Part shown: positions 57,463 through 64,000 of the stretch, piece after piece
How the letters are laid out: every line of letters begins with the position of its first letter
Position numbering within the stretch: position 1 is the stretch's first letter
Assembly: GCF_902506555.1 (NCBI RefSeq)
Contig: NZ_LR732707.1
Coordinates: forward strand, 2,937,290 to 3,001,289
DNA length: 64,000 bases
Source of the DNA: Sphingorhabdus sp. 109
GTDB lineage: Bacteria > Pseudomonadota > Alphaproteobacteria > Sphingomonadales > Sphingomonadaceae
Reading direction: 5' to 3'
Made by a program: the position numbers and the translations under genes
The notes under the pieces: generated by a model
Databases searched by the model: none
What the model was told of the DNA's origin: nothing
The model's input: only the letters and a program-made list of their open reading frames with translations

Positions 57463-58143
57463 CTATTTGCTTTTCTCGCCCTTGCCGCTTTTGGCTTTCA
57501 TCGCTTTTTTCATGGCAGCCAACCGTTGTTCGACCTCCGAATTGCGCTGCAACTCGCCGATTTCAGAAGCTTGTCTTGAAGCACCATTCACACCGCCGGC
57601 CATTTCCATGGTCCGTTCGAAAGTTGCTGCCGCGCGTTCAACCTTCCGATCGACGGTCCGGTCGGATTCTGACCGGTCGTCCCCTGCGGCGCTGTTCTCG
57701 CTCATCATTTTTTCAAAACCGGCGAGCTCATCCTCCATCCCAGACTTGCGGGCAGCGAGGTCCTCCAGCAAGCTGTCGAGGCGGCCGGCATCCGCTCTGG
57801 CCGATGCTTCGAGATTTTTGAAATGCTTGACCTTCGCCTCAAATTCCATCTGCTGCACAATCGCGGCTTCCGCCAGATCCTCGCGGCCTTTCTCGAGGGT
57901 GAACTGCACTTTACCCAACCATTCTTCCGCGCGCCGGGCCGACAGTTTCTGCTGGCCAACGGCCTGGCTCTGGCGATCGAGGGCCTCCTCATGTTCGCCA
58001 CGAACCTTTTCCATCGCCCGGTCAACCTCCCGAATGGCTTCGCGCATCAGGCTGGTCCCGCTGGCGCGTTCGGCGTGATCGAGAGCGGACTCGATCCCCG
58101 CCGAAACAACCCGCTTCGCCCGCAAGTAAAAAGGTTCTGCCAT
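57463..58143 (-). CDS. PspA/IM30-like coiled-coil protein
   Basis: 226 residues, nearly all helical with long charged heptads (EAIREVDRAMEKVRGEHEEAL, AKVKHFKNLEASARADAGRL), typical of the PspA/IM30/Vipp1 family that supports membranes under stress. The N-terminus lacks a transmembrane segment, so peripheral membrane binding is expected. The C-terminus is Lys/Ala-rich (KKAMKAKSGKGEK). No psp regulators are nearby. Confidence 0.85.
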   Translation of the reverse strand: MAEPFYLRAKRVVSAGIESALDHAERASGTSLMREAIREVDRAMEKVRGEHEEALDRQSQAVGQQKLSARRAEEWLGKVQFTLEKGREDLAEAAIVQQMEFEAKVKHFKNLEASARADAGRLDSLLEDLAARKSGMEDELAGFEKMMSENSAAGDDRSESDRTVDRKVERAAATFERTMEMAGGVNGASRQASEIGELQRNSEVEQRLAAMKKAMKAKSGKGEKSK

Positions 58144-58223
58144 GTTCGGATGCTCCGGATATGATTAAAGTCCAATGGGTAACCGAAACTGGCTATTAGT
58201 CAATCCGGAGCAAATGGGAACGA

Positions 58224-59201
58224 TCAGCCCGCTACAAAGCCCTTGAGCCGCTCGTTGATGATCTGGTCCGCTTCGGCCATGATCCGGTCTATCAGTTCCT
58301 GACAGGTCGGGATGTCATTGATCAGGCCCGCGACCATGCCGCAGCTCCAGGCACCGGCATCCATCGTGCCTTCCATCATGATCTTGGGATAGACGCCCGC
58401 GACCTGCTCGATGACATCCTTGAATTCAAGGTCTGCGCCTTTTTCCTTCTCGATTTCGAGCAGCCGTTCGACCGCCGCATTGGTCAGCACCCGTTCGGTG
58501 TTGCGCAGTGGGCGCATGACGAGGCGGGTATCGAGTTCGCTGGCGGCGACAATCGCGTCCTTCACATTCTGGTGCACCGGTGCTTCCGTGGTGGCGATGA
58601 AGCGAGTGCCCATGTTCATGCCCTCGGCGCCCATCGCCAGCGAGGCGACGAGGCTGCGGCCGTCGGCCTGACCACCGGAGGAGACAAAAGGAATATCCAG
58701 TTCGTCGGCGGCGCGGGGCAGCAGGATCATGTTCGGAATATCGTCTTCGCCGGGATGGCCGCCGCATTCGAAGCCGTCGACCGAGACCGCGTCGCAGCCG
58801 ATGCTTTGGGCCTTCAACGCGTGGCGGACGGCGGTGCATTTGTGGATCACCTTGATGCCGGCATCGTGCAGAGCGGGGAGCACCTGGACCGGATTGTTGC
58901 CGGCGGTTTCGACGACCTTCACGCCGCCTTCGATGATCGCCTTGACCATGCCTTCATAATCCGGCGCGTTGACCACTGGCAGGAAGGTCAGGTTCACGCC
59001 GAACGGCTTGTCGGTCATGTCGCGGCATTTGGCGATTTCATCGGCCAGCGCGGCGGCGGACGGCTGGGTCAGCGCGGTGATGATGCCAAGGCCACCGGCG
59101 TTGGAGACGGCTGCGGCGAGCTCGGCGAATCCGACATAATGCATGCCGCCCTGAATGATTGGATGTTCGATACCGAATAGCTCTGTGATACGTGTTTTCA
59201 T
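58224..59201 (-). CDS. Nitronate monooxygenase-family flavoprotein
   Basis: 325 residues from the ATG at 59201 (MKTRITELFGIEHPIIQGGM), with GGAG upstream; a longer frame ahead is not supported. A TIM-barrel FMN protein with GGLGIITALTQPS near 33, DGFECGGHPGEDDIPN near 145, PFVSSGGQADGRSLVASLAMGAEGMNMGTRFI near 178 and a catalytic-type His near 146. Members oxidise nitroalkanes, but relatives near steroid and acyl-CoA genes serve in ring-degradation steps. Site C lies 59 bases upstream. Confidence 0.9.
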   Translation of the reverse strand: MKTRITELFGIEHPIIQGGMHYVGFAELAAAVSNAGGLGIITALTQPSAAALADEIAKCRDMTDKPFGVNLTFLPVVNAPDYEGMVKAIIEGGVKVVETAGNNPVQVLPALHDAGIKVIHKCTAVRHALKAQSIGCDAVSVDGFECGGHPGEDDIPNMILLPRAADELDIPFVSSGGQADGRSLVASLAMGAEGMNMGTRFIATTEAPVHQNVKDAIVAASELDTRLVMRPLRNTERVLTNAAVERLLEIEKEKGADLEFKDVIEQVAGVYPKIMMEGTMDAGAWSCGMVAGLINDIPTCQELIDRIMAEADQIINERLKGFVAG

Positions 59202-59259
59202 GGGCTTGGCTCCTGTTTCTGGAAGGATTGGAAGCATGTTTGCTCCATCCGGGAATCAT

Positions 59260-59275
59260 TTAATCGAGCGATTAA
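59260..59275. promoter_or_regulatory. Palindromic operator TTAATCGAGCGATTAA, site C
   Basis: This is the most symmetric of the three sites: seven bases on each side are exact complements around AG. It lies 59 bases upstream of the nitronate-monooxygenase-like gene and overlaps the stop of the upstream acyl-CoA dehydrogenase gene. Confidence 0.7.
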
Positions 59276-60315
59276 CTAGCAACCGATTTGCGGTCCGTCC
59301 AGTCGCCTGTGGTCACGCCTTTCCAGACTTGATCGGGTGACGTTACGGCGAGCGCTTCTCCGAGCCGTTTCGACCAGAGATGTTCGTTGCCCAGCGCGTC
59401 GCGCCAGGCCCAAAGGCGACGGGTATAATGGTGCAGATCATATTCCTGCGTATAGCCCATCGCGCCGTGGACCTGATGGAAAGGCACGGTGACGGCTTCA
59501 ACGCTATGGCCGATCTGGACCTTGGCGATGACCGCCTCGTGCCAGGCCTGTTCCGGATCGTTGCTGTGCCGGGCAATGGCGCTGGCCGCCTGCGTCGCCG
59601 CCATGGTCGCGGCAGCGCATTCGGACGCGGCGACCGCCAGTTGCTGCTGAATCGCCTGGAACTTCGACAGCGGCCGACCAAATTGCTCGCGCTGGGTGAC
59701 ATAGTCGATCGACAGGTTCAGCGCGCTCTCCATCGCCGCCGCCATCTGCACGGCCCGGACGGTCAGAATCAGCGCTTCAAACGCCTGGCGCGACAGATCG
59801 GTTTTGGCCGATTGCTCGGCGACATGGCCGGAAAAGACAAATTGCGTCATGCCGTCGGGCGACAGCGATTCTTCCGGCGAGCGGACGGCGACACGGTTGT
59901 CGAACAGCGAAATTTCGTGATGCGCCTCGTCGAACAGCACGATCTTGTCGGCGTGCATGCCAAAGGGAATGTCGGCGCTGGGTGTGTGGCCGCTGAGGGC
60001 AAAGCTGGCGCTGCCGTCCGCCGGGGCAAGGCCGGCCCGGTCGAGCATCCAGTTGGCGATCAACGTTTCGGCAAAGGGTACGGGAGAGGCGGCCTGCGCC
60101 GAAGCCCAGATCGCGCCAAAAACTTCATCAAGGTCGGCGCCAAAGCCGCCATTGGCTTCGCTGACCCAAGCCAGCGGCAGTCCGTTTTCGGTCAGCGCAT
60201 CCCAGAGCGCCTGCGGATAGCGACCCGCTTCGGCTTCGTGCGGGACTTCCCGTGCGCACAGGTCGGTGTAGATTTTCGTGGCCGTTTCGGCGACCATGCC
60301 TTGCGTGTTTATCAT
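59272..60315 (-). CDS. Acyl-CoA dehydrogenase, smaller member of the second pair
   Basis: 347 residues from the ATG at 60315 (MINTQGMVAETATKIYTDLC); the longer frame upstream runs through intergenic repeats. It has ACAD helices and a DYVTQREQFGRPLSKFQAIQ region but a short middle domain, as the smaller member of ACAD pairs. HQVHGAMGYTQEYDLHHYTRRL is near the C-terminus. The larger partner is 110 bases upstream on the same strand. Confidence 0.92.
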   Translation of the reverse strand: MINTQGMVAETATKIYTDLCAREVPHEAEAGRYPQALWDALTENGLPLAWVSEANGGFGADLDEVFGAIWASAQAASPVPFAETLIANWMLDRAGLAPADGSASFALSGHTPSADIPFGMHADKIVLFDEAHHEISLFDNRVAVRSPEESLSPDGMTQFVFSGHVAEQSAKTDLSRQAFEALILTVRAVQMAAAMESALNLSIDYVTQREQFGRPLSKFQAIQQQLAVAASECAAATMAATQAASAIARHSNDPEQAWHEAVIAKVQIGHSVEAVTVPFHQVHGAMGYTQEYDLHHYTRRLWAWRDALGNEHLWSKRLGEALAVTSPDQVWKGVTTGDWTDRKSVAS

Positions 60316-60330
60316 AAGATGGTTTCCACC

Positions 60331-60410
60331 TGTGCTCCGCATTTGATGCGGAGTTTTGCAATAGAAAGAAGGCTCCTGCCTCCGGGGCTTCGCATCAGGT
60401 GCGGTGCACA
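60331..60410. repeat. Inverted pair of 23-bp hairpin repeats
   Basis: TGTGCTCCGCATTTGATGCG (60331-60350, with GAG beyond) has an 8-bp perfect stem CTCCGCAT/ATGCGGAG around TTG. The reverse complement of 60388-60410 matches it at 19 of 23 positions. The two units are inverted relative to each other, about 34 bases apart, between the two ACAD genes. This is the layout of REP/BIME-type repeats. Confidence 0.7.
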
Positions 60411-60424
60411 ATGCTCTGATATCA

Positions 60425-61579
60425 TCATCTCAGCCCCAATTGCCGCGCGGTGATCCCGCGCATCACTTCGGTCGTGCCGCCGCGCAATGTATTGGGCGGA
60501 GAGCGCAGCACGCCGATGTTCATGATCCGCCGCATGTCCGGGCTCCAGTCCTCGGACGACAGATCGTTGAGCATCGCCCGCACCTGCTGGGTCAGGTCGT
60601 TTTCCAGCCGGTTGCCGAGATCCTTGACCAGCGCCGCTTCGGTCTCCGGCGACACGCCCTGATCGAGCAGATTGGCAATGCCCCAAGACATGCCCTTCAG
60701 CGTGCGCAGACCGGCGATCAGCTTGCCAAGCCGGGCGTGGCTGTCCGAACCCATTTTCCCGCTGAGTTGGTATAGCGCGGTTTCCAGCGTGATATAGCTG
60801 GACAGGAAGCGTTCCGGTCCGGAGCGTTCCATCGCCAGTTCGCCGGTCACCTGTTTCCAGCCGCCGCCTTCCTCGCCGAGCAGGCAGTCATCGGGCACGA
60901 TGACATCCTCGAAATAGACTTCGTTGAAATGGGCGTCGCCCGACAGGTCGACAATCGGCTTGATGGTGACGCCGGGCAGGCTGAGATCGATCATGATCTG
61001 CGACAGGCCGACATGGCGGTTGCGGCCGTCGGCCGGCGAAGTGCGCAGCAGGGCGACCATATAATGGCACATATGCGCGCCGGAGGACCAGATTTTCTGG
61101 CCGTTGATTTTCCAGCCTTCTGGCACCTTCTCGGCCTTGGTTTTGACATTGGCGAGATCGGAGCCGGCGCCGGGTTCGCTGAGACCGATGGCGAAATAAC
61201 ATTCGCCCGCGGCGATGCGCGGCAGGATATCGAGCTTCTGTTCCTCGGTGCCGTGGGCGAGCAGCATCGGCGCGTGCTGCCGGTCGGCGATCCAGTGGGC
61301 GGCGACGGGCGCGCCCGATCGCAGGGTTTCCTCGGTGACAATATAGCGTTCCAGCGCGCTCTTGTCGTGCCCGCCATATTGGCTCGACCAGGTCAGGCCG
61401 ATCCAGCCGCGCTCGCCCATTTTTTTCGAGAATTCCGGGTCGGCGGAGGCCATCCAGCATTCCGGCTCGGGCCGGAAATTGCCGGCCTCGCGCTCTTCCT
61501 TCAGAAAGGCCTGCAATTCGCCGCGCAATTCTTCGAGCGCCGGGTCGGGCTGGACAACGGGAAAGTTAAATCTTTGCAT
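60425..61579 (-). CDS. Acyl-CoA dehydrogenase, larger member of the second pair
   Basis: 384 residues from the ATG at 61579 (MQRFNFPVVQPDPALEELRG); a TTG two codons earlier is not preferred. The ACAD core is complete: FAIGLSEPGAGSDLANVKTKAEKV, IWSSGAHMCHYMV, and C-terminal PPNTLRGGTTEVMRGITARQLGL. The smaller ACAD follows after a repeat-bearing gap, so the two may still be co-transcribed. A bulky acyl-CoA substrate is inferred from the pairing. Confidence 0.94.
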   Translation of the reverse strand: MQRFNFPVVQPDPALEELRGELQAFLKEEREAGNFRPEPECWMASADPEFSKKMGERGWIGLTWSSQYGGHDKSALERYIVTEETLRSGAPVAAHWIADRQHAPMLLAHGTEEQKLDILPRIAAGECYFAIGLSEPGAGSDLANVKTKAEKVPEGWKINGQKIWSSGAHMCHYMVALLRTSPADGRNRHVGLSQIMIDLSLPGVTIKPIVDLSGDAHFNEVYFEDVIVPDDCLLGEEGGGWKQVTGELAMERSGPERFLSSYITLETALYQLSGKMGSDSHARLGKLIAGLRTLKGMSWGIANLLDQGVSPETEAALVKDLGNRLENDLTQQVRAMLNDLSSEDWSPDMRRIMNIGVLRSPPNTLRGGTTEVMRGITARQLGLR

Positions 61580-61624
61580 GGGCAATCCTTATTACAGCAC
61601 GAACGGTGATTGGCGCAGATCCGG

Positions 61625-63586
61625 TCATGGCGTCACGATATCAAATTGCGGGTCTACCTCGTCAAGCGCGCCGAACATAGATGCCATTAAGGCCGCATTG
61701 CCGCTGATGACCATTTCCTTGTTCTGGATCAGCTCCAGCGGATTGGCCTGACGCATCAGCAATTTCGTGAACAGCGCACGACTGATCGTGATCTGCGTAT
61801 CCGATCCGTCCGCCGTTACAGCATAATCTTCCCCGCGCGGGAACATCACGCTTTTGCCAAGATCTATGCTGACGGCCTCTTTCCGGTCCGGGAACCAGAA
61901 GCGGATGATGCCACCATCGCCCTGCATCTTGGCCGGGTTGAAGCGGGTCGCCATGGCGTCGAACAGGTCGACCGCCGGGATGCCGCTCAACACTTTTTCA
62001 TTGGCTGTGCTGATCGAGTCCTTGACAGTATTGCCCTCGCGCAGCTCCTTCGCGCCGACCAGATAGATATTACGCCAGGTTCCGGCCTCTGCCTGAAAAC
62101 CGAGCTGTTCATAGGTCGCCGCCAGCCAGTCCTTGGCACTCTGGCTGGCCGGATCGGCAAAGACCAGGTGGTTGAAGACGGTCGCCGCCCAGCGATAGTC
62201 GCCTGCGGCGAAAGCTTTCTCCCCGACGGCCAGCGCTTTGTCCGCGCCGCCCATCGCCGCGACATATTTCTGCGAGGCCTCGACCGGCGGCAGTTGGTGA
62301 TAATGGGCCGGAACCGCGTCCCACCAGCCGAAATAGCGCTGGTAGACCGCCTTGCTGTTGTGGTTGAGCGTGCCGTAATAGTCGCGCACGCCAAAGTCGT
62401 TCTCGGCAAAGTGCGGCTTGCCAATATTTTCGGCAATCTCGTGCATCGTGGCGCCCTGATTCGCCTGCCGCATGGTCTGGTCATGGACATAACGATAGAT
62501 ACCGCGCTGGTTTTTCAGCGCCGCCTGCACATTGTCGCTGCCCCAGGTCGGCCAGTGGTGCGAGGCCAGCATCAGCTCCGATTTCGTCCCATAGCGGGCG
62601 AGCATCTCGTCGATCACCTTGCTCCATTTCAGCGTGTCGCGGACCAGCGCGCCGCGCGGCGTCAGCACATTGTGGAAAGTGCGGGTCACAACCTCGGCGG
62701 TATGCAGCGCCTTATATTGCGGCAGATAGAAGACCAGCTCGGCCGGAGCCTCGGTCTCTCCGGCATCCATGAAGTCGAAGCTGATGCCGTCGATCATCAG
62801 CGTCTCGCCCCTCTTGCTGATCGACCGGGTCGGTGGCACGAGCGCGACATCGCCGCTTGAGAGTTTCTGACCGAGGCCACCGCCGACATGACCGGTCTTG
62901 CCCACGGGCAGGGCGGTGCCGAACTGGAATTGCACCCGCCGGTTCATCGCGGTGCCGGCAATCACGCTCTCGCCGATCGACTCGGCCAGCCAGCCATGCG
63001 GCGCGATTACCTGTATCTTGCCCGACCGGATATCGTCGGCCGAAGCGACGCCGGCGACGCCGCCGAAATGGTCGCCATGGCTGTGGGTGAAAATAACCGC
63101 GACGACGGGACGTCCGCCGAGCGTCTTGTTGGCGAGCGCAAGACCGGCTTTCGCCGGCGCGGGCGTGGTCAGCGGGTCGATGACGATCCAGCCGGTCTCG
63201 CCGGGGATCAGGGTCATCTGCGCCAGATCATAGCCCCGGATCTGGTAGATGCCGGGCACGACCTCGAACAGGCCGTGGATGCTGTTGAGCTTGCCCTGCC
63301 GCCAGAGCGAGGGATTGACCGTGTCGGGTGCATCGCCCTGCAGAAATTCGAACTGGCGCGAATCCCAGGCGACCGTTCCGTCCTCGTTGAGGATCTGGTC
63401 TTCTTCAATCCGGGCGAGAAATCCGCGATTGGCATTTTCGAAATCTGTCTGGTCGGCAATCGACAGGCTGGCTGCGACCCTGGCGTTGGCGGCTCTGGTG
63501 GCTTCGGTTGCGACACCTTTCGGAGGAGCAGCCTGGGTCGGGACCGCCATCATCAGGGCAATCAGTGAAACAGCGGTCTTTTTCAT
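61625..63586 (-). CDS. Exported alkyl sulfatase, metallo-beta-lactamase superfamily
   Basis: 653 residues. A signal peptide (MKKTAVSLIALMMAVPTQA) leads to an MBL domain with THSHGDHFGG near residue 170, the zinc-binding HxHxDH, then AEVVTRTFHNVLTPRG and ELMLASHHWPTWG segments typical of the SdsA1/alkylsulfatase group. The helical dimerisation and SCP2-like C-terminal domains follow. The enzyme removes sulfate from long-chain alkyl sulfates, giving alcohols that the neighbouring beta-oxidation genes could use. Alternative: another MBL sulfatase substrate. Confidence 0.92.
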   Translation of the reverse strand: MKKTAVSLIALMMAVPTQAAPPKGVATEATRAANARVAASLSIADQTDFENANRGFLARIEEDQILNEDGTVAWDSRQFEFLQGDAPDTVNPSLWRQGKLNSIHGLFEVVPGIYQIRGYDLAQMTLIPGETGWIVIDPLTTPAPAKAGLALANKTLGGRPVVAVIFTHSHGDHFGGVAGVASADDIRSGKIQVIAPHGWLAESIGESVIAGTAMNRRVQFQFGTALPVGKTGHVGGGLGQKLSSGDVALVPPTRSISKRGETLMIDGISFDFMDAGETEAPAELVFYLPQYKALHTAEVVTRTFHNVLTPRGALVRDTLKWSKVIDEMLARYGTKSELMLASHHWPTWGSDNVQAALKNQRGIYRYVHDQTMRQANQGATMHEIAENIGKPHFAENDFGVRDYYGTLNHNSKAVYQRYFGWWDAVPAHYHQLPPVEASQKYVAAMGGADKALAVGEKAFAAGDYRWAATVFNHLVFADPASQSAKDWLAATYEQLGFQAEAGTWRNIYLVGAKELREGNTVKDSISTANEKVLSGIPAVDLFDAMATRFNPAKMQGDGGIIRFWFPDRKEAVSIDLGKSVMFPRGEDYAVTADGSDTQITISRALFTKLLMRQANPLELIQNKEMVISGNAALMASMFGALDEVDPQFDIVTP

Positions 63587-63676
63587 TTTCTCTCTCCTTC
63601 AGATGCCTCTGTATATCAGAGGTCTATCTCCCGAAATTCCCGTCAGGTAAAATGGGGAGAAATGTCTCCCCGTCGA

Positions 63677-64000
63677 TCACGCCCCCTTGAACACCGGCTT
63701 CCGTTTTTCGAGGATCGCGTCAATCGCCTCGCGGTGATCGTCGAGCTGCTGCAAAACGCCCTGGAACAAGGCCGCCTGATCGAGATTTTCCTTCAGCGTC
63801 ACGCTCTGCGCGGTGCGCACCAGTTCCTTGGTCTTGCGGATCGCCAGTGGTGGCAGGCCGACGACCATTTCGGCCAGTTCATAGGCCCGTTCAAGCAGCT
63901 TGTCGTTCGCCACAACTTCCGACACCAGGCCATAATCCAGCGCCTTGGCGGCATCGATAAATTCGCCGGTGAACAGCATCTGGTTGGCTCGCGCCTGACC
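63677..64000 (-). CDS. Enoyl-CoA hydratase/isomerase, N-terminus beyond window
   Basis: The last about 107 residues of a crotonase-family protein are visible: MLFTGEFIDAAKALDYGLVSEVV followed by GLPPLAIRKTKELVRTAQSVTLKENLDQ and a C-terminal AIDAILEKRKPVFKGA. The start is outside the window. Context with the acyl-CoA dehydrogenases and sulfatase supports a beta-oxidation role. Confidence 0.9.
   Translation of the reverse strand, partial: GQARANQMLFTGEFIDAAKALDYGLVSEVVANDKLLERAYELAEMVVGLPPLAIRKTKELVRTAQSVTLKENLDQAALFQGVLQQLDDHREAIDAILEKRKPVFKGA

Overview
The window reads as a contiguous chromosomal stretch from an alphaproteobacterium, most likely order Sphingomonadales (Sphingopyxis/Parasphingorhabdus-like). 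Pointers are a class I lysyl-tRNA synthetase, a SciP-type DUF1153 protein, an ihfA-merR pair, an UrcA protein, a ThiS-ThiG fusion, a MerC/Zur/COG0523 zinc locus, and a large acyl-CoA dehydrogenase cluster. Genus assignment is inference. Base composition is GC-rich and fairly uniform; the clearest trace of past transfer is an integrase remnant beside tRNA-Leu.

Layout. 1-10.4 kb: a truncated GST-fold gene (possible fzlA), a glutamate synthase operon gltD-DUF2059-DUF2059-gltB joined by short overlaps, uppP, an NDUFA9-like reductase, and tRNA-Leu(CAG) followed by the integrase remnant. 11.0-16.6 kb: a zinc-limitation island with a COG0523 GTPase and DUF1826 protein facing a MerC protein and a Fur/Zur regulator, then a small exported protein, an ABC ATPase, an FtsX-like permease with a histidine-rich loop, and a DUF3299 protein. 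Two 18-bp operator-like palindromes (14/18 identical) mark it as one putative Zur regulon. 16.8-19.8 kb: methyltransferase, flavoprotein and thioesterase in a tight operon. 19.9-36.6 kb: housekeeping and miscellaneous genes (ihfA, merR, SixA-like phosphatase, DinG-like helicase, NnrU, lysK, asparaginase domain, DUF1003, desaturase, M20 peptidase, rhodanese, DUF885, 2OG-Fe oxygenase, amidohydrolase, RcnB-like protein with EF-hand-like repeats).

37-48 kb: accC-accB-aroQ, thiSG, UrcA, SciP-like and REC-EAL genes, a wax ester synthase/DGAT, an SDR-MaoC pair, a solitary mreB and a tandem universal stress protein. 48.3-64 kb: a lipid or steroid-like acyl-CoA catabolic region with SDR, molybdopterin oxidoreductase, two pairs of acyl-CoA dehydrogenases, enoyl-CoA hydratases, an alpha/beta hydrolase, a nitronate-monooxygenase-like flavoprotein and an alkylsulfatase. 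Three copies of a 16-bp palindrome (TTAATC-N4-RATTAA type) lie in front of genes of this pathway and suggest one regulator acting on them.

The most interesting points are the ZrgABCDE/PA4063-4066-like zinc system in which an unrelated-looking 112-aa exported protein occupies the usual binding-protein slot, its operator pair with a promoter that predicts a leaderless transcript, the shared palindrome across the acyl-CoA genes, and several families of short palindromic intergenic repeats.
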